Virus record (IMG/VR): IMGVR_UViG_3300025128_000361
Coordinates: 1 to 22,985 of that record
DNA length: 22,985 nt
Direction: 5' to 3' (one strand)
Source: a virus
Shown here in pieces: positions 13,078 to 20,385 of the stretch. How positions within the stretch are numbered: position 1 is the first letter of the stretch; every line of letters starts with the position of its first letter. The notes under the pieces were generated by a model. The model ran no database searches. It had not been told where the DNA came from and was given only the letters and a program-made list of their open reading frames with translations. Both the position numbers and the translations under genes were made by a program.

Positions 13078-15395
13078 TATTCCTCCTGCAACTGTGGTTG
13101 GTTTTGTAACAAGATATTCATGGTATTTATATTGTCACCTGCCAAACCATAAAAAGCAGTTATGTTATCACTAAGGGATATATTACTATATATTTCTTTT
13201 GCTTGATACCACTCTGCTTGTTTTGGTATTTCTGCTGTCCTGTAACTGTCAAAACCGGGTACAAAACCTAAGTAAGCTACAAGTGTAGTTTGGTCTGCAT
13301 ACTCTCCTGTTTGTTCCTGTTCTTGTTGTATTTCTTCTTGTTGATTTCTAATATTGTTAGCTATGATTTGACTTGCGATTTCATCTGCCTCACTGGCCGA
13401 CACAACACCTGATGTTGCACTGCTAATGTCTCCTTGCAGATTTGTTATCTGTACTTCTGCCATAACTACTAGACCACCGCCTACACTTGGTAAAGGTATC
13501 AAATTAGTTGTGACACTACCTACTTGGGAATCACCACTACCACCACCTAAATTTTGTGACATAGATAGCAAATTATTAGTCTGCACCGATGCTGATGTAA
13601 TTTGGTCACTTATACTTGGTGAACTGCTTGTAGAGTTAGAACTTCCAGCAAAGCTACTGCTAGAGCTTGCATGTGCATTAGAACTGGCACTGTTACCTCC
13701 TGTACCATAGCCTCCTGAACTAGAATTTTGCGTACCATAATTAACACTATTCGCTGCCGCTTTTATAGAATCAGCGACAATGTTCATCTTCATAGCTTTT
13801 CTATCTTTATTATCAGCAACTAACTCTTCTTCATGCAGTTCTAATATTTCTTCTTCTTCAGAAACTTCTTCTTCTAGTTCTGCAACTTGTTCTTGTTCCT
13901 CTCTAATATCTTCTAAAACTTCTTCTACTTCTTGTTCAATGACAGCTTCTTCTCTTTGTTCTCTATCAGGTCTAGCATCCATTTGTGCTACTTCTTCGTG
14001 AGACTCTTCGTGTCTGCCTCTTTCATTTTCAAACCATTCATCTAATTCATCTATGCTATCGAACTCTACAAAAGTTGTTGGTTCTTGAAAGTCATCTATT
14101 AAAACAGTTTCTATTATTACTAACTCTGATATCAAAATATCATCACCTAAAGAAAGTAATGCTTGTGGCACATCATATTCAGGTAGAGGTGCTAACTGAC
14201 TTATTGGTTGTAAGTTATATGGAATAGGTCCATCTAGGCCTCCGTGTGGACTATGCAAGTCTTCATGCCTAGATGTTATGCTCATAGGTGCAAAACCATC
14301 ATCATTAAAATCAAAAAATATTGGCTCATCTAATAACGATTCTTCAAATATTTCTGCATCTCTGATAATATTTATATCTGCAAAAGGGTCACCTAATATG
14401 AAATCTTCATTAGAAAACATATCATCATGTCCAAACATATCTTCATGTTGCCCATCATTTCTTTGTCCACCAAAGTTCATATCATCTTCTTGAAAGAAAG
14501 CTACTGATTCTTCTTGTCTGTAGCCTGAACAAAATGGTCTATACTGTGGGTCTTCCTCACATTGTAGTTCGTCATAAGCATCATCATAGTTTGGACAGCT
14601 TGTGCTATATAGCTGAGATAAATTACATTGTTGATTAAGTAAAGCATCAGCATAACCAGCACAACTAGAATCGTTTAGAGGGTTACTACAATCTATGCTA
14701 TGGTCAGAACCATCGCTGTAAAGAGAACCACCATTTTCTAAACTTGTATTAAAAGATGTATTGTTCCAATCTGTATTTACACAACTACTTGAATTAGTAG
14801 TACCTGTATTACATTCATCGTGATATAAGTATGTATAAATTTTATTAGAGTCAGGTCCTTGTTCACCTATAAGTACATCGTGATTATTTATATCTAGTTC
14901 TCCGTATCTATATTCAAATGTATGATTTGACCATAATATTATTTCAAAACTATTATCTGAGCCGCTTCGGTTGAACTCTCTCATATCGTACCAACCAAAT
15001 ATCATTTTAGATGAATCGCCATAAGATTTTATTCTTGAATTACTATCTCTAATTAAATCTGTCCAAAAAGGATATAGTGTATTTTTGTATGCTGGCAAAG
15101 GGTCAGGAGTGTAGTCCCCACAATAGTCTGCATAAGCTGTGGATGTCAAACCAAAATGTAAACAACCATTCGTTGCTATTCTTGCCGAGTCAAAAGTGTT
15201 GCCATAAAAGTTAAAGTTAAAAGAAAAATCTATAGCTGGTGATATGCCATCATCTGCTATTTCATAAGCTAGTTCACCTTCAAAAGCACCAGCATTTGTT
15301 TGTAAATGATATAGAGGTTGATTAGGTTCGTATATGTATTGTGTTTGTGCTTGCAAGCAAAATACTAAAACTAACCATAAAATTCTTCTAAACAT
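13077..15395 (-). CDS. large exported protein with NIDO-like adhesion domain and conserved phage C-terminus
   Basis: This encodes 772 residues. A signal peptide (RRILWLVLVFCLQAQ, cleavage near residue 16) is followed at about 40-190 by a nidogen-like (NIDO) domain: DDGISPAIDFSFNFNFYGNT, IATNGCLHFGLTS, NTLYPFWTDLIRD and FEIILWSNHTFEYRYGELDI. A Cys- and Asn-rich stretch (about 195-290), an acidic region, a Glu-rich coiled coil (about 465-530) and a Ser/Gly-rich linker follow. The last 70 residues (TTLVAYLGFVPGFDSYRTAE and LSDNITAFYGLAGDNINTMN) resemble conserved ends of marine phage proteins. GAGG precedes the ATG, and the 5' end overlaps the Asn-rich gene by 25 bases. Adhesion or virion-surface function is inferred; alternatively it acts in the host periplasm. 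Confidence 0.85.
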   Translation of the reverse strand: MFRRILWLVLVFCLQAQTQYIYEPNQPLYHLQTNAGAFEGELAYEIADDGISPAIDFSFNFNFYGNTFDSARIATNGCLHFGLTSTAYADYCGDYTPDPLPAYKNTLYPFWTDLIRDSNSRIKSYGDSSKMIFGWYDMREFNRSGSDNSFEIILWSNHTFEYRYGELDINNHDVLIGEQGPDSNKIYTYLYHDECNTGTTNSSSCVNTDWNNTSFNTSLENGGSLYSDGSDHSIDCSNPLNDSSCAGYADALLNQQCNLSQLYSTSCPNYDDAYDELQCEEDPQYRPFCSGYRQEESVAFFQEDDMNFGGQRNDGQHEDMFGHDDMFSNEDFILGDPFADINIIRDAEIFEESLLDEPIFFDFNDDGFAPMSITSRHEDLHSPHGGLDGPIPYNLQPISQLAPLPEYDVPQALLSLGDDILISELVIIETVLIDDFQEPTTFVEFDSIDELDEWFENERGRHEESHEEVAQMDARPDREQREEAVIEQEVEEVLEDIREEQEQVAELEEEVSEEEEILELHEEELVADNKDRKAMKMNIVADSIKAAANSVNYGTQNSSSGGYGTGGNSASSNAHASSSSSFAGSSNSTSSSPSISDQITSASVQTNNLLSMSQNLGGGSGDSQVGSVTTNLIPLPSVGGGLVVMAEVQITNLQGDISSATSGVVSASEADEIASQIIANNIRNQQEEIQQEQEQTGEYADQTTLVAYLGFVPGFDSYRTAEIPKQAEWYQAKEIYSNISLSDNITAFYGLAGDNINTMNILLQNQPQLQEE

Positions 15396-16474
15396 TGTCC
15401 TCTACTTTTATATTTAGAAGCAAAAGGTTTATCACTTAAAGGAGAAGATATCTTTTCTCCCCACGACCTTTTTCTCCAATTTGGGTTGATTTCTTCCATA
15501 CATTTTCTTAAAAAATCTTCTTCGGCTTGTTTTCTGTCAGGTCTTTCCCAAGCGTTTGATACCCACTCTGCTTTTGCCTCATCACCAATTTTTCCATTAT
15601 AAGGACAAGGTGTGCCTGCTTTCCACATAGCTGAAAAGACTCTTTCATCCTGACACAGTAAAGCAACTGCGGCTACTTTCATCCCCATATCATAAACATA
15701 TTTAGATAATTTTAATCTTTCACAGTTTTCATCTCTAACACTCTTACCACCTGAGAAACCAAATATCTGTCCTTGATATGCAGCAGATAGTCCAGTTGTA
15801 CAAAGGTCCTGAGAATAACTCATTATGCTAGGTGCTATTGCAGATGCAGGTGGTGCTTCTGTTTTAACATTTTGATTGATAGTTTGTACTGACTCAGATT
15901 TATTATAGTTTCGGTTAGTGTTATCCGACTTAGAATTACTTTCATTATAGTTGCTATTATTAGTATTTACATTTGAGTTACTATTGCTTTCGTTGTAATT
16001 TCGGTTGGTATTATCAGAGGTACTATTACTTTCATTATAGTTGGTGTTGGTATTATTTGTAGTTGTATTGTTATTAACAGTTTGGTCTACAGTTGAGTTT
16101 ACAGTCGAGTTTGAGTTTGAGTTATTGTAGTTAGTATTAGTATTATTCGATGTAGAGTTATTGTTATTATTATTTGTATTATTTGAAGTAGAAGTCGATG
16201 TGTTGTTGTTAGTATTTGTGTTATTTGCAGTCGAACTATTATTATTGTAATTTGTGTTTGTTGCAGTAGATGTAGAAGTATTATTGTTTGTATTGGTATT
16301 ATTATTGGTATTGTTATTAGTATTGTTATTAGTGTTATTAGTTGTTGTATCGTTTGAAGTTGTTACCGCCTCACAATATTCTGTACCAGCAGGACAAGTG
16401 CCAGTCGCTTGAGCTTGTATTTCGTTGCCACACCATAAAAAAACGAAAAATAGTATAACTCTATTTATCTTCAC
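15371..16474 (-). CDS. exported Asn/Thr/Ser-repeat protein with conserved C-terminal domain
   Basis: This encodes 367 residues from GTG 16474, chosen because it gives a clean signal peptide (VKINRVILFFVFLWCGNEIQ, cleavage near AQA at 23) with AAGAG eight bases upstream; the ATG at 16510 lacks a site. Residues about 39-195 are almost pure Asn, Thr and Ser with units such as NTNYNESNS, likely a flexible stalk. From 205, a folded domain begins (ASAIAPSIMSYSQDLC) and includes RDENCERLKLSKYVYDMGMK and AAVALLCQDERVFSAMW. The A-P-S-I-M-S...C...DENCERLKLS order is, from memory, conserved in marine phage proteins, and six or more Cys suggest an oxidising compartment. It overlaps the genes on both sides, so it is probably made with the following NIDO protein. 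Role unknown. Confidence 0.82.
   Translation of the reverse strand: MKINRVILFFVFLWCGNEIQAQATGTCPAGTEYCEAVTTSNDTTTNNTNNNTNNNTNNNTNTNNNTSTSTATNTNYNNNSSTANNTNTNNNTSTSTSNNTNNNNNNSTSNNTNTNYNNSNSNSTVNSTVDQTVNNNTTTNNTNTNYNESNSTSDNTNRNYNESNSNSNVNTNNSNYNESNSKSDNTNRNYNKSESVQTINQNVKTEAPPASAIAPSIMSYSQDLCTTGLSAAYQGQIFGFSGGKSVRDENCERLKLSKYVYDMGMKVAAVALLCQDERVFSAMWKAGTPCPYNGKIGDEAKAEWVSNAWERPDRKQAEEDFLRKCMEEINPNWRKRSWGEKISSPLSDKPFASKYKSRGQCLEEFYG
15890..16360 (-). repeat. Asn-rich low-complexity repeat tract
   Basis: About 470 bases of short AAT/AAC/ACT-based repeats in the gene 15371-16474, with units of about nine residues such as NTNYNESNS and shorter Asn/Thr runs. Units vary in sequence, so this is a degenerate tandem repeat. 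Such tracts are prone to length change by slippage and would vary stalk length without breaking the frame when units are lost in multiples of three bases. Confidence 0.85.
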
Positions 16475-16844
16475 CTTTAAAACTCTTGGATGAGTTGGAT
16501 GTGCCAGCATATAGACCAAACCATGCGGCTCCTGCTCCAACTATGATTGATATTAAACCTGATTGTTCTAGTGAGGGTTCAGCGAGAGCCATAAACCACA
16601 TAGTAGAATAATAAAGTAGAAATATGTAGACACTAAGAAAAACTCGAGGAAATATTCTCCATGAGTCTACAGCTCTCGCTAGATGAATCCATTTTTGATG
16701 AGGATTTACATTTTTATCGTCTTCTAGTTCTCTGATTTTATCTTTCAGAGCACCTATCTCTTCGACCATAGCCATGAACTTTTTGAGGTCCATTTCGACC
16801 TCATTCCTATCCATGTCACCTCTGAATCTGCTGTCTTCGTTCAT
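16461..16844 (-). CDS. two-pass membrane protein, holin candidate
   Basis: This encodes 127 residues from ATG 16844, which overlaps the upstream stop as ATGA; an earlier in-frame start at 16895 would lie well inside the neighbouring gene. A charged coiled-coil N-terminus (NEVEMDLKKFMAMVEEIGAL, then KDKIRELEDDKNVNPHQKW) leads to two membrane segments: VFLSVYIFLLYYSTMWFMA (about 66-84) and LISIIVGAGAAWFGLYAGT (about 97-115). The short hairpin of two helices with charged tails and a lysis-region position fit a class II holin, which would release the lysozyme; the coiled coil is an unusual extra. No direct family match is recognised. Confidence 0.75.
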   Translation of the reverse strand: MNEDSRFRGDMDRNEVEMDLKKFMAMVEEIGALKDKIRELEDDKNVNPHQKWIHLARAVDSWRIFPRVFLSVYIFLLYYSTMWFMALAEPSLEQSGLISIIVGAGAAWFGLYAGTSNSSKSFKGEDK

Positions 16845-17023
16845 ATAAATTTTGTTAATATGACCGCACCGACAATAAAAGGGTAAACGGCCCATAGCAT
16901 AGACTCTAGCCTTTTAAATTTTTCTGAGCCTTCGTCTAAGCGGTTCTCTATATTTTTGTAACGCAGAGCACACTCTCTTTCGTGTGACTCTATTCTATGT
17001 AAAGCATCTTTAACTGTTGACAT
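16841..17023 (-). CDS. XhlA-like small membrane protein, 60 aa
   Basis: This encodes 60 residues: a heptad-like soluble N-terminus (VKDALHRIESHERECALRYK and NIENRLDEGSEKFKRLESML) followed by one C-terminal membrane segment (WAVYPFIVGAVILTKF, about 44-59). This tail-anchored coiled-coil design is that of XhlA-type haemolysin/holin accessory proteins. It overlaps the upstream gene by 14 bases and the downstream holin candidate as ATGA. It may act with that protein in timing membrane damage; the assignment is by architecture. Confidence 0.78.
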   Translation of the reverse strand: MSTVKDALHRIESHERECALRYKNIENRLDEGSEKFKRLESMLWAVYPFIVGAVILTKFI

Positions 17024-17195
17024 TGAGCTTAGGTCGTCCTCTTTTTTTCTTTACCCTGACCTCTTTATAAGCCTCGTTCACACCATCAGTTGATTTATCA
17101 TCCGCTACATAATGACCTTTTGAGTTTCTAGCACGAACTAATTTTCTTTCCGTACCAGTCACAAAATCCCAAAATTTTTTAAAAATATTAATCAT
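17010..17195 (-). CDS. small basic protein with AT-hook-like tail, 61 aa
   Basis: This encodes 61 residues. An aromatic amphipathic start (INIFKKFWDFVTGTERKLVR) is followed by ARNSKGHYVADDKSTDGVNE and a basic C-terminus KKKRGRPKLN. The R-G-R-P core with flanking Lys is the consensus of an AT-hook, which binds the minor groove of AT-rich DNA; this would suit an AT-rich phage, although a chance basic tail is possible. It is joined by ATGA to the membrane gene upstream and overlaps the next gene by 14 bases. Function unknown. Confidence 0.8.
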   Translation of the reverse strand: MINIFKKFWDFVTGTERKLVRARNSKGHYVADDKSTDGVNEAYKEVRVKKKRGRPKLNVNS

Positions 17196-17368
17196 TTATC
17201 TTTAGCTTTTCCTACATTTAAGGCTATCCAATCGATTACCTTATAAAACTTTCTTATTAGTGTATCATCTTTTGGAGTCGGTGTAAGTGCCGCTACCAAG
17301 GATGCAAACATGACAAGCCAAGGTATGACTTGCACCCATCTAATTATATATTCAAAAAACTCTAACAT
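17192..17368 (-). CDS. small single-pass membrane protein, holin-like, 58 aa
   Basis: An ATG at 17368 with AAGGAG seven bases upstream opens 58 codons ending at TGA that overlaps the next ATG (ATGA). The product has one membrane segment around residues 13-29 (QVIPWLVMFASLVAALTP), then TPKDDTLIRKFYKVIDW and ends LNVGKAKDK. The T-P-x-D-D-x-x-x-x-K-x-Y-x-x-I-x-x-x-A-L-N-x-G-x-A-K pattern is familiar to me from tiny membrane proteins in marine phage lysis regions. Strong start site, tight junction and hydrophobic profile make it a real gene. A holin or antiholin role is inference. Confidence 0.87.
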   Translation of the reverse strand: MLEFFEYIIRWVQVIPWLVMFASLVAALTPTPKDDTLIRKFYKVIDWIALNVGKAKDK

Positions 17369-17377
17369 TTTTACTCC

Positions 17378-17725
17378 TTAACCACCTAATTGTTTACTAA
17401 CAGAACTAGGACTTATTTGATTACTTATATCTGACTCTAATGCTGATTTAACGGATGCGACATTATCAGAACCCATAGCATTTTCTACCCAACCCTGCAC
17501 ATCAGAGGCACTTAGACTTGACCAGTTTATGAAACTCGATAAATCAGATGTATCTAAGTAAACTCTACCTATTGATACGGCAAAATAATTCTTTCCATCG
17601 CTATCTGTGTTGGTATCGTCTGTGCCTTTGAGTTCGTAATGCACTTTATGCACTACATTAGATTTACCACTTTTACTAGGATAAACTTCACAGTCTGATA
17701 CATTCCATTCAAAATTTACAGCCAT
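17378..17725 (-). CDS. conserved phage protein downstream of the fibre, DUF7936-like
   Basis: This encodes 115 residues. It begins VNFEWNVSDCEVYPSKSGKS and continues VVHKVHYELKGTDDTNT, then FAVSIGRVYLDTSDLSSFIN and a helical end with VQGWVENAMGSDNVASVKSA. The start with (F)-x-W-x-V-x-x-x-E-x-x-P...V-x-x-V-H-Y-x-x-x-G and the late W-V-E-N-x-M resembles small proteins encoded next to fibre genes in many phages (DUF7936-like as I recall). AAGGAGA lies seven bases before the ATG, which shares a base with the fibre stop (TAATG). A fibre chaperone or minor virion protein would fit, without proof. Confidence 0.83.
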   Translation of the reverse strand: MAVNFEWNVSDCEVYPSKSGKSNVVHKVHYELKGTDDTNTDSDGKNYFAVSIGRVYLDTSDLSSFINWSSLSASDVQGWVENAMGSDNVASVKSALESDISNQISPSSVSKQLGG

Positions 17726-19752
17726 TACGATTCTCCTTTGAGTTGTTGTATTTCATTTTGTAATACTTCTATTTGCTCTTGTTGTTCTTGCACAGCTTTA
17801 ACTAAGTTTGGTACGAGAGGAGAATAGTCTAACTCCCACTTCTCTGTGTCTGAACCAACTGTTACACCTCTAGCATATTCGCCTATATCATCAAAAGCCT
17901 GTTTGTAGGATTGTGCACCAAACCCACAACCATCAGTTACTCCTGTTTCTTCTCTCGTATATTTAATAGGTTCTAATCTTGAAATTAAATCTAAACCCAC
18001 TGCTGGTCCTGTAATTTCTTTATATCTTTCATCAGATTCTACTGCTAGAGAAATCGAATCTCCTGAGAGGTCGTAATCAAGTTTGGCTAAACTTGAGTTA
18101 GCATTTTTTCTATAAAATCTCATAAATCTATAGAAAGAGGCATCACCAGTATCAGAATCTAAAGCTAAAACTGCATCGTCATTGTTACCAGTTTTCTTGA
18201 TGTTACAGGCCTCATTTTCGAATGTGCTACCACTACCAATACGGACTGATTCACTTGTGTTTATAACACCATCAGACTCGATAGCAAATCTTAAATTTTG
18301 ACCATTAGTGTAGAAGTCAATAGAGCCAGTATCAGTTCTGAATGAAAAATCGTTAGCACTACCACCTGATTTGAGAGCATTACCACCAGCAATAAAACCA
18401 TAGTTAGTTGAACCATCGGTTAATGATATTCCTGTGTTTCCTGCTCCTGCTGTTAATGCAAGAGTATTGCCATTCCAAGTAGCATTAGCCTCACCTTCTA
18501 ATGTGTTAGCTGTGCCACTCCCTGTTATCAGTCTGTTGTCTGCATTGTTATTTATTGTGGTGCCACTAGCACTGGCAAAAGATAAAGCTCCACTACCGTT
18601 TGTTTGTAAAACTTGGTTAGCACTACCATCTGATGTTGGGAAAGTATAGGCATCATTAAATTTAACTACTTGACTGGCATTTATGCCAATAGCAATATTC
18701 GAACCTACTGTGCTACCGTTACCTATTAATAAATCATCTGCTGAGTCATCTAATGCTATGTAAAAATCTTGTGCATTACCGTCAAAAACTATCGAGGTAT
18801 CTACTGCGGCACCATCACCTATAACTACTGAATCATCATCAAGTGTTAGTATTGAATTTGTACCTACTGTAGAACCTACGCCTACTACTAATTTATCAGC
18901 CGAGTCATCAAGCCCGACATAAAAATCTTTTGCGTTGCCATCAAAAACTAAACTGGTGTCTTCTGCCCCTGCATCGCCTATGGTTAGACTTGGTGTTGTC
19001 CCGTTGATAACCACAGGACTTGCTATAGATATACTTGAGCCATCTGCTGATAAGCTATCTAATGCAATGTCACCAACATTTGTAATGTTCGCATCGTTGA
19101 AAGATGTTGCTCCGAAAGTGTTAGAGGCCGCTGTTGAAGTAATACCGTTTGCGGCTGTTATGCCACCTCCGTCTGCAATAGTTATAGCATTGTCGCCATC
19201 TGTAAATCCAATATTAGCAGTTTGTACTTCACCACTTACTAACAAATCACCACCCACTGAGGCATCGTCTGTTACTGTTAGATCGTCTTGAACTTTTAAA
19301 TCCACAGTAGATATGCTGGCAAAAGCATCTACCATAGCTCCACCTGAGCCAGCTCCGTCAGAATATATTACTTTGGTATCGCCATTAGGTATGGTGACTG
19401 TAGCACCTGTACCTTGTTTAATGACTATGTTGTAAGGTCCCGAACTGCCTGAGTCTGTAGTGGCATTTTCGATAAACCAAAGTTTAGAAATTGTGTTTGG
19501 TCCAATCGTGATAGTACAGTCAGAATCCAAAGCACCTGTGTATTTTAGGTACATAGACCTTGCCTCGTCTGTACCTCCGTCAGCTATTGTAGAAGTATGA
19601 GTGTTGGCATTGGTTGTGATGGCCTCAGTACCGAAACTAAAAGCCTCAGCTATGAGTTCTAAGTTTGTATTAGTAGTGTTACCCCATGTACCCGATTGTT
19701 CACCTGTGGCTATTTCTTCTAATCTTAAATCGTTTGTATAAGCACTTGACAT
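17725..19752 (-). CDS. tail fibre with C-terminal S74 self-cleaving chaperone
   Basis: This encodes 675 residues. The N-terminus (YTNDLRLEEIATGEQSGTWG, N-T-N-T-N-L-E-L-I) is a common virion-attachment module of marine phage fibres. The body is beta-rich and includes two copies of a 53-residue repeat (VFDGNAKDFYVGLDDSADKL / VFDGNAQDFYIALDDSADDL). The C-terminal 103 residues are a peptidase S74 intramolecular chaperone: the motif SDERYK gives Ser573 and Lys578, the same spacing as the catalytic pair in endosialidases, so the domain should trimerise, aid folding and then cut itself off just before Ser573. The last 25 residues form a coiled coil. It is the likely receptor-binding protein. AAAGGA precedes the ATG. 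Confidence 0.93.
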   Translation of the reverse strand: MSSAYTNDLRLEEIATGEQSGTWGNTTNTNLELIAEAFSFGTEAITTNANTHTSTIADGGTDEARSMYLKYTGALDSDCTITIGPNTISKLWFIENATTDSGSSGPYNIVIKQGTGATVTIPNGDTKVIYSDGAGSGGAMVDAFASISTVDLKVQDDLTVTDDASVGGDLLVSGEVQTANIGFTDGDNAITIADGGGITAANGITSTAASNTFGATSFNDANITNVGDIALDSLSADGSSISIASPVVINGTTPSLTIGDAGAEDTSLVFDGNAKDFYVGLDDSADKLVVGVGSTVGTNSILTLDDDSVVIGDGAAVDTSIVFDGNAQDFYIALDDSADDLLIGNGSTVGSNIAIGINASQVVKFNDAYTFPTSDGSANQVLQTNGSGALSFASASGTTINNNADNRLITGSGTANTLEGEANATWNGNTLALTAGAGNTGISLTDGSTNYGFIAGGNALKSGGSANDFSFRTDTGSIDFYTNGQNLRFAIESDGVINTSESVRIGSGSTFENEACNIKKTGNNDDAVLALDSDTGDASFYRFMRFYRKNANSSLAKLDYDLSGDSISLAVESDERYKEITGPAVGLDLISRLEPIKYTREETGVTDGCGFGAQSYKQAFDDIGEYARGVTVGSDTEKWELDYSPLVPNLVKAVQEQQEQIEVLQNEIQQLKGES
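18701..18822 (-). repeat. fibre repeat, copy 1 (122 bases)
   Basis: Imperfect direct repeat of 18860-18981, offset by 159 bases (53 codons), in the fibre gene. It encodes the unit IGDGAAVDTSIVFDGNAQDF plus LDDSADDLLIGNGSTVGS. Probably a beta-strand module that can be gained or lost by recombination. Confidence 0.85.
18860..18981 (-). repeat. fibre repeat, copy 2 (122 bases)
   Basis: Second copy of the unit at 18701-18822. It encodes IGDAGAEDTSLVFDGNAKDF plus LDDSADKLVVGVGSTVGT. Most differences are silent or conservative, pointing to a duplication maintained by selection. Confidence 0.85.
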
Positions 19753-19771
19753 AATTTAGTCCTTTTTATTT

Positions 19772-20251
19772 TTAGGCGGCATCTCGACCAGCCTCTATAG
19801 AAGTATAATTTGGACTTTGACTTGTTGCAATGTCTGAAAAGCTAGGAGTCTGACTGGTATCAACTTGACCATACACCAATAAGTTACCCAAACTAGCGGA
19901 AACAGAAACAGACTCAGGTGTTACATTAGCATCAGCTGTGGTTGTTGCTGTGCCTAAAGAACTGGTCATACTGAAACTTGGCAGATTGATGACCTCGTTT
20001 TCATGGACGATAACAGAACCGATGGCGGAAGTTGTGACTTGCGTGCTTGGTGAAACATTAGCTTTGGCTACGACAGAAAGTGAACCAAGACCTGATGCTA
20101 TTGCCTGCGTACTTGGTGAAACATTAGCTTTGGCAACTTGCGTGGTTGAGCCTAAACCTGAGGTGATCGCTAAGGTGCCAAGAGAAACAGATACAGATTC
20201 ACCGTTCCAGTTGCCTGAACCCCATGTGCCTCGTCCCCAACCGACACTCAT
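19772..20251 (-). CDS. repeat-containing tail-region protein
   Basis: This encodes 159 residues. It starts with SVGWGRGTWGSGNWNGE and then repeats a beta-like unit: VAKANVSPSTQAIASGLGSL and VAKANVSPSTQVTTSAIGSV, with more degenerate copies before and after (TADANVTPESVSVSASLGNL). Gly/Trp-rich starts followed by A-N-V-x-P-x-x-x-x-x-x-x-S-x-L-G repeats are typical of phage tail or baseplate-decorating proteins that I have seen without function. The start overlaps the upstream small gene as ATGA, and the fibre gene follows, so it is probably a fibre-associated virion protein. Confidence 0.82.
   Translation of the reverse strand: MSVGWGRGTWGSGNWNGESVSVSLGTLAITSGLGSTTQVAKANVSPSTQAIASGLGSLSVVAKANVSPSTQVTTSAIGSVIVHENEVINLPSFSMTSSLGTATTTADANVTPESVSVSASLGNLLVYGQVDTSQTPSFSDIATSQSPNYTSIEAGRDAA
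20041..20068 (-). repeat. 22-residue repeat, copy 1
   Basis: A 28-base segment with one mismatch to 20107-20134, offset 66 bases (22 codons), in the gene 19772-20251. It encodes the AKANVSPST core of one repeat unit. Confidence 0.85.
20107..20134 (-). repeat. 22-residue repeat, copy 2
   Basis: Second copy of the 28-base segment at 20041-20068. The near identity at DNA level shows a recent duplication or gene conversion compared with the more diverged copies around it. Confidence 0.85.
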
Positions 20252-20385
20252 AGATTGTCTCTAACCTCTTCTAACAATGATTTTATATTGTTAAGTTCTT
20301 CACGGACAGGTACAGTCATAAAATCTAGTGATAACATATTATCAATGTTATTTATAACTTGTATTATCTTTTCTTTATCAGACAT
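20248..20385 (-). CDS. tiny helical protein, 45 aa
   Basis: ATG 20385 opens 45 codons, beginning MSDKEKIIQVINNIDNMLSL and ending SLLEEVRDNL, predicted as two short helices. The start overlaps the stop of the 592-residue gene by eight bases (ATGTCTGA), and its own stop overlaps the next ATG as ATGA, so it fits the coupled chain. No Shine-Dalgarno is visible; a longer version from 20445 would run antisense to the possible plus-strand gene and has a hydrophobic Cys-rich extension that looks unlikely. Function unknown; since it follows a protein with a toxin-like domain it might be an immunity partner, which is speculation. Confidence 0.65.
   Translation of the reverse strand: MSDKEKIIQVINNIDNMLSLDFMTVPVREELNNIKSLLEEVRDNL

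Noticed and set aside
15890-16360. Possible CRISPR array in the repeated tract
   Set aside because: The units are short, degenerate and in frame; there are no constant-length spacers or palindromic repeats.
16475-16540. Start of the Asn-rich gene at 16540
   Set aside because: It adds 22 residues before the signal peptide and lies deep inside the upstream gene without a ribosome site.
18935-19291. Plus-strand ORF of 118 codons
   Set aside because: Antisense to the fibre gene; hydrophobic Ala/Pro/Val composition typical of the complement of a beta-rich gene.
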